From Firmicutes bacterium AM41-11 (GTDB taxonomy: Bacteria; Bacillota_I; Bacilli_A; Erysipelotrichales; Erysipelotrichaceae): a stretch of 64,000 nt of DNA. Within the stretch, counting starts at the first letter, position 1. Every line of letters begins with the position of its first letter. The stretch lies in contig QUIQ01000003.1 in the NCBI GenBank assembly GCA_003480165.1, positions 132,301 through 196,300 on the forward strand, in the 5' to 3' direction. The translations under genes were made by a program, and so were the position numbers. The notes under the pieces are model-generated. The model searched no databases. It had not been told where the DNA came from and worked only from the letters and a program-made list of their open reading frames with translations. This document shows positions 22,958 through 30,004 of the stretch, one piece after another.

Positions 22958-24094
22958 TTATTTGACGGCTAATAAATCAGAAAGCCGTTGCATATTTTCT
23001 TTTTTTAAATCCATGGATGGGTGTACATAGCGATTCATTGTAATATTCACGCTGGCATGACCCAATATCTCGCTGAGACTTTTTACATCGAATCCAAGCT
23101 CTATGCACCTTGTAGCAAATGTATGACGTAACGAGTGATAATTTGCGGAGTTGATTCCGCTGTTTTTCAATACCTTCTTGAAATGATTTTGCATGGTTCT
23201 TGGTTCTAATGGATTCTGATCGCTATTGGTTAGAATGTAGCCAGTAGAAGAAGCTTTGTGTGCTGTAAGAATAGTCATTAAGCCATGGGGTACTGGAATA
23301 GTACGGATGGAGCAAGCACTTTTGGGTGTGGTAACAACAATCCTTGTCTTGCATTCACTGTTGGTTCTATCTTGGATTCTCTGGAGCGTTTGATGCACAT
23401 GGATTGTGTAATCTGAGAATGAAACATCTTCCCATCGCAACGCACAAATTTCACCTACTCTGAGACCAGTGAATAAACATACTAATATACCAATATTGCA
23501 GGAATCAAGATTAGAATACAAGTATTGGCATAATTTTTCCTGTTCAGCACGACTCAAAACTCTCATTTCCTTCGTTTGACGTTTTATCTGTATAGATCGT
23601 GCGTCACAAGAAATGGCTTTCCCGTTTCGGGTGGCAAATTGTAAGATATTTCGAATTAGAGATAAAATATCTGAAACAGTTTTAGAGGAAAGTCCATTCT
23701 CCTTTAATCCACCAGAAACAAGGAAAAAATTACACTGCGTTTCAATAAACTCGTGTGTTATATCACGCAATTGTTTGCTTCCGAACACAGGAAGTATATA
23801 CGAGTTGAGAAGATTCCTATATTTGTTGCTTGTAGATTCTTTCACTTTAGGACATATAGCTTGAAACCATTCCATAGCAACCTGTTCAAATTGATCTGAG
23901 CTAATTTCTGGATCGACAGTGACAGAATTACTCGTGCACGAACTTTGACTGATAAGTTTTGCTTTGACTTCTCGATATGATTTTGCATAAACATAACCGT
24001 AATTGGCTTTGCCTGTAGAAGATCGGGACTTAATGTATCTTCCTTCCCATCTGCCGTCTTTCCTTTTGTAAATATTTTCTCCTTTTCGTGCCAT
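22958..24094 (-). CDS. Second tyrosine recombinase, inside the invertible segment
   Basis: A 378-residue phage-type integrase. The N-terminal arm-binding domain is AP2-like ('IYKRKDGRWEGRYIKSRSS'). A SAM-like core-binding domain spans about residues 65-165. The catalytic domain has the first Arg in 'LFTGLRVGEICALRW', the H-x-x-R box in 'YHSLRHTFATRC', and the nucleophile Tyr in 'NITMNRYVHPSMD' after 'EILGHAS'. The start at 24094 has GAAGGAGGTGTACCTT upstream. The gene is bounded by perfect 25-bp inverted repeats, so it most likely inverts the segment in which it sits; it may alternatively be the integrase of a past insertion. All catalytic residues appear present. Confidence 0.9.
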   Translation of the reverse strand: MARKGENIYKRKDGRWEGRYIKSRSSTGKANYGYVYAKSYREVKAKLISQSSCTSNSVTVDPEISSDQFEQVAMEWFQAICPKVKESTSNKYRNLLNSYILPVFGSKQLRDITHEFIETQCNFFLVSGGLKENGLSSKTVSDILSLIRNILQFATRNGKAISCDARSIQIKRQTKEMRVLSRAEQEKLCQYLYSNLDSCNIGILVCLFTGLRVGEICALRWEDVSFSDYTIHVHQTLQRIQDRTNSECKTRIVVTTPKSACSIRTIPVPHGLMTILTAHKASSTGYILTNSDQNPLEPRTMQNHFKKVLKNSGINSANYHSLRHTFATRCIELGFDVKSLSEILGHASVNITMNRYVHPSMDLKKENMQRLSDLLAVK

Positions 24095-24202
24095 AAGGTA
24101 CACCTCCTTCAATATGACTATAATTCTGACGGCAAATTGTGACTTTGGAACTTCCTAAGACGGATTTTTGCGCAAAACCTCGTGTTTTATGTCCCTAACA
24201 TA

Positions 24203-24231
24203 TTGACAAACAGTGCGACAACTTGTAAAAT
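24203..24231 (+). promoter_or_regulatory. Outward promoter inside the invertible segment, facing erm(B)
   Basis: TTGACA (24203-24208), 17-base spacer, TAAAAT (24226-24231). It is close to consensus and points across the right inverted repeat to the HTH fragment and erm(B). It lies inside the inverted repeats, so inversion would turn it away from erm(B) and toward the leftward XRE gene. Confidence 0.8.
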
Positions 24232-24268
24232 AGAGATGTAAATTAAAAAAAAACAGAGAAGAATGCGA

Positions 24269-24293
24269 TTCGTGGAGTAATGTACTCTACGAA
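24269..24293 (+). repeat. Right 25-bp inverted repeat (IR-R) of the invertible segment
   Basis: Begins TTCGTGGAGTAA and ends TGTACTCTACGAA; it is the exact reverse complement of IR-L. It forms part of an open frame that continues into the HTH gene (WSNVLYE codons), which explains why the sequence must be kept for both recombination and coding. Confidence 0.95.
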
Positions 24294-24662
24294 AGAGTAT
24301 ACCCAGGAGGAGATTTATTAATTCAATTTGTAGGGCGAGATGCTTATAAGCAGTTTTGGAATTTTAGTAAAGATGAGAAAGAGAACTTGGCCACTCAATT
24401 GGCGATTGAGTTACCCGCACTCAGAGGAAAAGTTGGTGCATCACAAGAAGAAATTGCTTCGGCTGTTGGTATTTCACGACAAACTTATAGTGCCTACGAA
24501 AATCGGACACGCCCAATTCCATGGAGTTTATATCTAGCACTATTGTTTTATTTTGATTACATTCCAAGTACACATTATATGATTCGCCAGCTTGAATTAT
24601 TCCCAAATGAATTAGACGAATGTTGGTTAGCTGGTAGAGTTTTTATTGAGGAAGAAAAATGA
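24270..24662 (+). pseudogene. XRE-type HTH gene upstream of erm(B), start lost in this orientation
   Basis: The frame is open from 24234 to TGA at 24662 but has no ATG, GTG or TTG before a TTG at 24387. From 24294 it encodes a domain 'LIQFVGRDAYKQFWNFSKDE' and then a lambda-type HTH ('ASQEEIASAVGISRQTYSAY', 'ENRTRPIPWSLYLALLF'). The missing N-terminus is found inverted at 22956-22882. From TTG 24387 a 91-residue protein with the intact HTH could still be made, giving a shortened regulator. A ribosome-binding-like AGGAGGAG at 24305 is followed only by ATT codons in frame. It is 34 bp upstream of erm(B) in one transcription unit. Confidence 0.78.
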
Positions 24663-24696
24663 GCGAATATTCACAGCAAATAAAAAGGGATATTAC

Positions 24697-25434
24697 ATGA
24701 ACAAAAATATAAAATATTCTCAAAACTTTTTAACGAGTGAAAAAGTACTCAACCAAATAATAAAACAATTGAATTTAAAAGAAACCGATACCGTTTACGA
24801 AATTGGAACAGGTAAAGGGCATTTAACGACGAAACTGGCTAAAATAAGTAAACAGGTAACGTCTATTGAATTAGACAGTCATCTATTCAACTTATCGTCA
24901 GAAAAATTAAAACTGAATACTCGTGTCACTTTAATTCACCAAGATATTCTACAGTTTCAATTCCCTAACAAACAGAGGTATAAAATTGTTGGGAGTATTC
25001 CTTACCATTTAAGCACACAAATTATTAAAAAAGTGGTTTTTGAAAGCCATGCGTCTGACATCTATCTGATTGTTGAAGAAGGATTCTACAAGCGTACCTT
25101 GGATATTCACCGAACACTAGGGTTGCTCTTGCACACTCAAGTCTCGATTCAGCAATTGCTTAAGCTGCCAGCGGAATGCTTTCATCCTAAACCAAAAGTA
25201 AACAGTGTCTTAATAAAACTTACCCGCCATACCACAGATGTTCCAGATAAATATTGGAAGCTATATACGTACTTTGTTTCAAAATGGGTCAATCGAGAAT
25301 ATCGTCAACTGTTTACTAAAAATCAGTTTCATCAAGCAATGAAACACGCCAAAGTAAACAATTTAAGTACCGTTACTTATGAGCAAGTATTGTCTATTTT
25401 TAATAGTTATCTATTATTTAACGGGAGGAAATAA
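24697..25434 (+). CDS. erm(B): 23S rRNA adenine-N6 dimethyltransferase Erm(B), MLS-B resistance
   Basis: A 245-residue protein, the standard Erm(B) length and sequence as I know it ([17 protein letters not shown]...). It dimethylates A2058 of 23S rRNA and so blocks macrolides, lincosamides and streptogramin B. SAM-binding motif I ('[17 protein letters not shown]') and the catalytic '[10 protein letters not shown]' (N-x-P-Y variant) are present. AAAAGGGA lies 6 bases before the ATG. The usual 5' leader with its ErmBL peptide and attenuator stems is missing: the sequence directly upstream is the HTH gene instead. Expression is therefore probably not drug-inducible in the classical way, but follows the upstream promoter. 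Confidence 0.97.
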
Positions 25435-25446
25435 TTAAACTATGTT

Positions 25447-25632
25447 TTGAACCATGAATTAAATAAAAATGACTCTCAATTATTGGAAGTCAATTTATTA
25501 AACCAATTAAAGCTTGCAAAACGTGTAAATCTTTTTGATTATTCTTTAGAAGAATTACAAGCCGTTCATGAGTATTGGCGGTCAATGAATCGTTACTCAA
25601 AACAAGTTTTGAATAAAGAGAAAGTGGCTTAA
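25447..25632 (+). pseudogene. Epsilon antitoxin, C-terminal remnant
   Basis: The 61 codons after a TTG at 25447 (NHELNKNDSQLLEVNLLN..., ending VLNKEKVA) match the C-terminal two-thirds of the epsilon antitoxin of Inc18-plasmid omega-epsilon-zeta systems, as remembered. The first 30 or so residues are missing and erm(B) directly abuts the remnant. It is followed in the normal order by the zeta start at 25634. It is probably non-functional as an antitoxin. Confidence 0.8.
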
Positions 25633-25633
25633 T

Positions 25634-25785
25634 ATGGCAAATATAGTCAATTTTACTGACAAACAGTTTGAGAATCGCTTAAATGATAATTTAGAAGAAT
25701 TGGTTCAAGTAAAAAAGCGGTTGAATCGCCAACCGCTTTTTTACTTGGTGGGCAATCAGGGTCAGGGAAAACCAGTTTGCGAAGA
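25634..25785 (+). pseudogene. Zeta toxin, N-terminal fragment with frameshift
   Basis: Starts [20 protein letters not shown] as in zeta toxin (a UDP-N-acetylglucosamine kinase). A one-base loss near 25708 (GTAAAAAAGCGG) shifts the frame; in the corrected frame the Walker A motif [12 protein letters not shown] is readable up to about 25780. The gene then breaks off where a different P-loop kinase gene begins. The matching C-terminus lies 0.9 kb downstream (26675-26978). It is inactive as a toxin. Confidence 0.8.
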
Positions 25786-25842
25786 AGATGATTGAGCAGG
25801 CAGGAACAAAGTGATAAATTCAAATTGTGAGGGAAAATACAG

Positions 25843-26388
25843 ATGAATCAAGGAAGAATTATTGTGATTACAGGCTCACCGGGGACAGGAAAAACAACAA
25901 CTGCGTCAATTGTCGCAAAGGAATCAGATATGGATAAATCAGTGCATATGCACACCGATGACTTTTTTCATTACTTAAGCAAAGGCGCAATACCACCACA
26001 TTTGCCAGAATCCAACAAGCAAAATCTGGTTGTCATTGAAGCCTTTTTAGAAGCTGCAAAGCGATATGCTCGTGGCGGATATGATGTAATTGTAGATGGG
26101 ATTGTCGGGCCATGGTTTTTGGAGCCATGGAAAGCTCTTGCCCAAGAAGATTACGAGGTACACTATATTGTATTAAGAGCGAGTAAAAAAGAAACTATGA
26201 AGCGAGCTGTGGAACGCTCAAAATTAGATAGAAAAACAAATATTGAATTAGTGGAAACAATGTGGGAGCAATTTTCCGGTTTGGGGATATATGAATCAAA
26301 TGTCATAGACACAACTACATTCACAATTAAAGATACGGTTTCCGCAATAAAAGAAAGAGTTGCATGTGGGACGTCTTTACTATCTTAG
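25843..26388 (+). CDS. P-loop kinase-like ATPase inserted in the zeta gene
   Basis: A 181-residue protein with Walker A 'TGSPGTGKTTTAS' (about residues 9-21), a DDFFHY motif at about residues 42-47, and a downstream region 'VIVDGIVGPWFLEPW' resembling chloramphenicol-phosphotransferase-like or shikimate-kinase-like enzymes. The ATG at 25843 follows GAGGGAAAATACAG. It is intact, unlike the surrounding epsilon-zeta fragments, and may have replaced the middle of zeta as part of a composite cassette. Its substrate is unknown; a small-molecule kinase is most likely, and a drug-modifying role cannot be excluded. Confidence 0.72.
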   Translation: MNQGRIIVITGSPGTGKTTTASIVAKESDMDKSVHMHTDDFFHYLSKGAIPPHLPESNKQNLVVIEAFLEAAKRYARGGYDVIVDGIVGPWFLEPWKALAQEDYEVHYIVLRASKKETMKRAVERSKLDRKTNIELVETMWEQFSGLGIYESNVIDTTTFTIKDTVSAIKERVACGTSLLS

Positions 26389-26674
26389 ACATTCCCATTT
26401 GTCAGGAAGATAGCAAAGCCAGCCGAGCCAGTCAACGGTCAAGATGAACGGCGCATTTCATGCGCCGCCGTTGACAGTCACGCCCGTCTTTGCTAAAAAG
26501 TAATCAAGGCGGGAAAGCCCTAAAATGGCTTCCCGCCCATTTCAATTTTTAGAAAAGAAACGCTCCAAAATCAGAAAGAGAGCGTCCAAGCACTTTGAGG
26601 GATTGGCCGCCTTGTCCACCCATTCAGCGGGACAGCGGGCGGAGGTCAAGGCCGGGTGTAAACCCGTTCATTTC
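26389..26674. other. G+C-rich spacer with hairpins between kinase gene and zeta C-terminus
   Basis: Richer in G+C than its surroundings. It contains a hairpin GGCGCAT/ATGCGCC (26450-26466) and a strong one GGCGGGAAAGCC / GGCTTCCCGCC (26508-26537) that could be a terminator. A translated frame ([12 protein letters not shown]..., 26525 on) runs into the zeta fragment but is probably not a native gene. The origin is likely another plasmid or ICE. Confidence 0.5.
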
Positions 26675-26978
26675 AGCTTAGAAACCCTTCATAAAACGGG
26701 CTTATTTAGCGATATAAGGCTTTATAATAGAGAAGGAGTGAAACTTCTATTCAAGTTTAGAAACGCCTTCCATTAGTCCGAAAGAGACCTTAGAAAGAGA
26801 ATTAAATCGTAAAGTATCAGGGAAAGAAATTCAACCGACTTTGGAGAGAATAGAGCAAAAAATGGTTCAAAATCAACACCAAGAAACCCCTGAATTTAAA
26901 GCAATTCAACAAAAATTGGAAAGCTTGCAGCTACCTACACCACCAATACCCAAAACACCTAAACTTCCAGGACTTTAA
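26675..26978 (+). pseudogene. Zeta toxin, C-terminal fragment with frameshift
   Basis: Reads [20 protein letters not shown] then, after a one-base insertion near 26748 (CTTCTATTC), [20 protein letters not shown] and the proline-rich end PKTPKLPGL of zeta. It is separated from the N-terminal fragment by the kinase gene and spacer. It is followed by the zeta terminator at 26994. Confidence 0.85.
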
Positions 26979-26993
26979 ACCTTAAAAAAGGAA

Positions 26994-27031
26994 AAGAGTA
27001 GTTACCAAAAAACGGTAACTACTCTTTTTTT
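26994..27031 (+). terminator. Terminator after the zeta remnant
   Basis: A perfect 13-bp stem AAGAGTAGTTACC / GGTAACTACTCTT with a 7-base loop, followed by a T-run. It ends the erm(B) island transcript. Confidence 0.92.
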
Positions 27032-27481
27032 ATAAAAACCTTTCCTCATGTTTGAAAAGCTGATCGAGAAATAAAGCACACAACGGTATTCTTTCTTTTT
27101 TCAGTTGGTACATTTTGCAGTCTGTAACGTGTCATTTACTGTTTGTTACCTTAACATATCCAGTCGAAAACACAAGGGTATATAAACGAGCAAGCTCGCC
27201 CTTGTGTTTTCTTTGTGTCTATGTTGCGTTCTCGTCACAGCAAACGACACGAACACACTGGCGAAAATGAACCAACAAAACGAAAAAAGAAAGGAGCGTA
27301 TACTTCACAGACGGTGTTAAGGATACTTACCAGATGAAACCGTACATTGCACCGACCGCTGCTGAGTTGGAACAATTTCTTTCCTCTCTAAATTAAATCT
27401 TGCCGAAGCAGTGATGTGTCAGACTTTCCTGACACATCGCCGCTTTGCACTTCACAAAATCCGCTGCCAGGAGGTGATGAA
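27032..27481. other. Spacer between the erm(B) island and the cargo operon
   Basis: Contains a double hairpin at 27166-27211 (outer stem GAAAACACAAGGG / CCCTTGTGTTTTC, inner CGAG/CTCG) and a short frame at 27334-27396 (MKPYIAPTAAELEQFLSSLN) that may be the tail of a truncated ICE gene, since an open frame (FTDGVKDTYQ) precedes it. The promoter of the cargo operon should lie here, but none is clear. Confidence 0.4.
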
Positions 27482-28351
27482 ATGAGTATGGTAAATGCTG
27501 ACTCCGTTCAGCTATTCGCAATGCTGAAAAAAATGCAGGATTCCATTTCCTCCATCGAAACTACCAAAAAATCTGTAAAGATGAAATATGAACAGTTAGG
27601 TGCTGGATGGCAAGATAAAAAATACAACGAGTTGGGCGTGGTTGTAAGAGACTGCAACAAGGCTCTCAATGACATATTGGTAATTATGCTTCAAGCAGAA
27701 AAATATGTGGCTTTACTCGCCAAGAGCCTTAGTGAATACGAAAGTGTTCAACTAGGATCTACAAATGGAATATCTGCAAGCACACCTCAGACCAGTAGTT
27801 TTGCTGTTACACCATCAAGTGCAGATACAACCACCTTTGAGTCAAATACCTTTGGTTCTAATCTTGCATTTGTTCAAGACAGACTATCAGCTGAACGATA
27901 TTTTTCCCGTGGAAATCACTATGAAGAATATCGAGATTATTGGGAGAACGGGAACTATACCTTTTCTCGAAATGAAAATCCAGAACTCGTATACGTTAGA
28001 GCAAGGGATATTGAAGGAGTTTATCTCAGTGACCGAGAACTTGGGAACCCGGAAGGATTTTGGACACGGAATGGTCGAGAGGGATGGTCGAGAGAAAACA
28101 TTCTAAGGCGAGCTTCGCACATCCAAGATGTTCGTCAAAATACTGAGTCAGGAATGTCTTTGGATGAGCTTTCACAAAACCCAGTGTTAGATGATACCAT
28201 TCGTAGCTATTACAATAATCCTGTCCAGGTTGCGCAGGTAGGTTCTTATTATGTATTTCAGAGTGATGGGCGACATCGAACACTTGCAGCTCAATCGCTT
28301 GATACATATATCCCGGTTTTAGTAACAGGTAGCTACACTCGAAATGATTAA
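27482..28351 (+). CDS. WXG100-like protein with ParB/sulfiredoxin-like C-terminal domain (candidate secreted toxin)
   Basis: A 289-residue protein. Residues 1-90 form a helical hairpin with the central W-x-x motif 'GAGWQDKKYNELG', as in WXG100/LXG proteins that direct type VII secretion. A Ser/Thr-rich linker (about 95-125) leads to a C-terminal domain with 'YYVFQSDGRHRTLAAQSLD', which resembles the G-x-(H/R)-R box of ParB/sulfiredoxin-fold nucleases. The start at 27482 has GGAGGTGATGA directly upstream; the frame to 27416 is not needed. The next gene has almost the same N-terminus, so a common targeting module carries two different effector ends. It is inferred to be a polymorphic toxin; immunity is expected from the small genes downstream. 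Confidence 0.7.
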   Translation: MSMVNADSVQLFAMLKKMQDSISSIETTKKSVKMKYEQLGAGWQDKKYNELGVVVRDCNKALNDILVIMLQAEKYVALLAKSLSEYESVQLGSTNGISASTPQTSSFAVTPSSADTTTFESNTFGSNLAFVQDRLSAERYFSRGNHYEEYRDYWENGNYTFSRNENPELVYVRARDIEGVYLSDRELGNPEGFWTRNGREGWSRENILRRASHIQDVRQNTESGMSLDELSQNPVLDDTIRSYYNNPVQVAQVGSYYVFQSDGRHRTLAAQSLDTYIPVLVTGSYTRND

Positions 28352-28370
28352 CAAATGAGGAGGTGAGTGT

Positions 28371-29411
28371 TTGAGCAACGTAAATGCTGATGCAACTCAA
28401 TTACTGACAATACTGAAAAATATGCGGACCTCCATTTCTTCTATCGAAACTACAAGAAGTTCTGTGAAGATGAAATATCAGCAATTGGGAATTGGATGGA
28501 ATGACAAGAAGTACGATGAGCTGGGAACTATCGTAAAAGATTGCAACAAAGCCCTGAATGATATTTTACAGATTATGCTTCAGGCCGAAAAATACGTTGC
28601 TTCACTTGCCAAAAGTGTACAAGAATATGATAATGTTAATTTGGACACTCCTTCTGCACGAAATTCTTTCCTCCAGGGTCTGCAAACACCTAATGTTGGT
28701 AATTCGTCTTATCAGTATTGCCTTGGCGTGCTAACCCAAGGTAGCACACCAGACGGATATATCGCTGTTATATCACAACGCCATGAAAATGCAGAGCAGA
28801 ATGTCAGAGAAGTGTTTGACCATTTCGCTGGTAAACTGATGATACAAGATTCTGAATATCCACCGGATCAGACAGCACATTACTCACCGGGAAATTATAT
28901 AGGGCATTCACGAGGAGTCTACTACAATGCAGCTTCTGATATGACAAATCCAAGAGGTGCAGGAACAACTTATTTCCACGAGCTTGCTCACATGATCGAC
29001 CATGCTTCGTGCAACTATCGGAGCAATCTATCCAATACTCCAGAATTTGCTGAGGCACTGGTTGAGGACGGACAAAGAATCCTGAGCTTATATAACAATC
29101 TTCCAGTGGAAAAGCAAACTGCTTTTCTGACCCGTATTAGGCAGGATTCAGCTCACTCCTTCTCGGACTTAATTGATGCGACAACAAATGGTCAATTGCA
29201 CGGAAATTATGGTCACTCAAGGAACTATTGGACGAGACCGGGCAATCTACAAGCAGAAGCCTTTGCCCACTTTTTTGAAGCGTCTATGGGAGACCAAGGC
29301 AAATTAGAGCTATTAGCAAATTTCTTTCCTACAGCGTTTGGTATTTTTTCTTCAATGATTGATTCTATTAGACCAGATAATCATGTTAGGGTCTTGAGCA
29401 GAGAAAGGTAG
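28371..29411 (+). CDS. WXG100-like protein with zinc-metalloprotease C-terminal domain (candidate secreted toxin)
   Basis: A 346-residue protein starting with TTG at 28371 after GGAGGTGAGTG. Residues 1-90 closely match the N-terminus of the previous gene's product ('VNADATQLLTILKNMRTSIS', 'GIGWNDKKYDELG'). The C-terminal part has 'TTYFHELAHMIDHASCN' (about residue 202), a classical H-E-x-x-H zinc site, and a later 'NLQAEAFAHFFEASMGD' that could give the third ligand (Glu). The domain recalls anthrax lethal-factor-like or polymorphic-toxin metalloproteases. It is probably secreted by a chromosomal type VII system of the host, because no secretion genes lie in the window. Confidence 0.72.
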   Translation: MSNVNADATQLLTILKNMRTSISSIETTRSSVKMKYQQLGIGWNDKKYDELGTIVKDCNKALNDILQIMLQAEKYVASLAKSVQEYDNVNLDTPSARNSFLQGLQTPNVGNSSYQYCLGVLTQGSTPDGYIAVISQRHENAEQNVREVFDHFAGKLMIQDSEYPPDQTAHYSPGNYIGHSRGVYYNAASDMTNPRGAGTTYFHELAHMIDHASCNYRSNLSNTPEFAEALVEDGQRILSLYNNLPVEKQTAFLTRIRQDSAHSFSDLIDATTNGQLHGNYGHSRNYWTRPGNLQAEAFAHFFEASMGDQGKLELLANFFPTAFGIFSSMIDSIRPDNHVRVLSRER

Positions 29412-29420
29412 GTGCATACA

Positions 29421-29675
29421 ATGGACAAAAACAAGAGCGTTGCAGATTTTATGAATAGCTTCCTTAATACACCTGAACCGAAAATTGATAATGAGTATTA
29501 TGAAATCGAAGAACAGTATTTTCGGCAATTCGGTCATGGTGTCCCAAGGGAAATGTTGCCTGATAGCATTTCAACGGAACAAATTAAACAAGCCATGAAA
29601 AAATGCATTCTTTCCAAAAAGGATAATCTCTTTGAACTATTAGGCATCATTATCAACGATAATTATTTATATTAA
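29421..29675 (+). CDS. Small protein of the cargo operon (immunity candidate)
   Basis: An 84-residue acidic soluble protein (MDKNKSVADFMNSFLNTPEP...). It starts 9 bp after the metalloprotease gene's stop, with GAAAGGTAGGTGCATACA upstream. No family is recognised. Position directly after a toxin-like gene suggests an immunity protein, but that rests only on context. Confidence 0.6.
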   Translation: MDKNKSVADFMNSFLNTPEPKIDNEYYEIEEQYFRQFGHGVPREMLPDSISTEQIKQAMKKCILSKKDNLFELLGIIINDNYLY

Positions 29676-29691
29676 GAAAAGGAACGACGAC

Positions 29692-29955
29692 ATGGATGAA
29701 GACAACATTATAACTTTGAATGATGAGAATGGGAACGAAGTTGAATTTGAATTTCTTGACTTAATACCGTATCGCCAGAACGAATATGTTGTCCTGCTTC
29801 CTATTGGAGATTCGGATGGGCAAGTTGTTATTTTGCAGCTGAAAGAAATTGACGATGAAACAGAAGAATATGTTGGTGTTGAAAACGAATTTGTGTTAGA
29901 GACTGTCTTTGCTCTGTTCAAAGAGCGAAACAAAGATTTCTTTACATTTGAGTAA
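29692..29955 (+). CDS. DUF1292-like small acidic protein
   Basis: An 87-residue protein with 20 or more acidic residues. The pattern 'ITLNDENGNEVEFEFLDLIP ... Y.VLLPIGD.DGQVVILQL' matches DUF1292 proteins of Bacillota, whose function is unknown. It lies in the cargo operon between the immunity candidate and the M48 protease gene. Confidence 0.75.
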   Translation: MDEDNIITLNDENGNEVEFEFLDLIPYRQNEYVVLLPIGDSDGQVVILQLKEIDDETEEYVGVENEFVLETVFALFKERNKDFFTFE

Positions 29956-30004
29956 TTAAACAATGCAAGCTCAAACCAACAACACGATAAAAGGGGGGTG
30001 CATT

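Noticed and set aside
24340-24537. 65-residue frame starting ATG at 24340 near the erm(B) HTH gene
   Set aside because: It is in another frame from the HTH domain and its product has no recognisable features; the HTH frame is clearly the coding one.
26525-26776. 83-residue frame starting [12 protein letters not shown]
   Set aside because: Its C-terminal part is a zeta toxin fragment followed by frameshifted sequence; the upstream part looks like translated spacer, so it was not kept as a gene.
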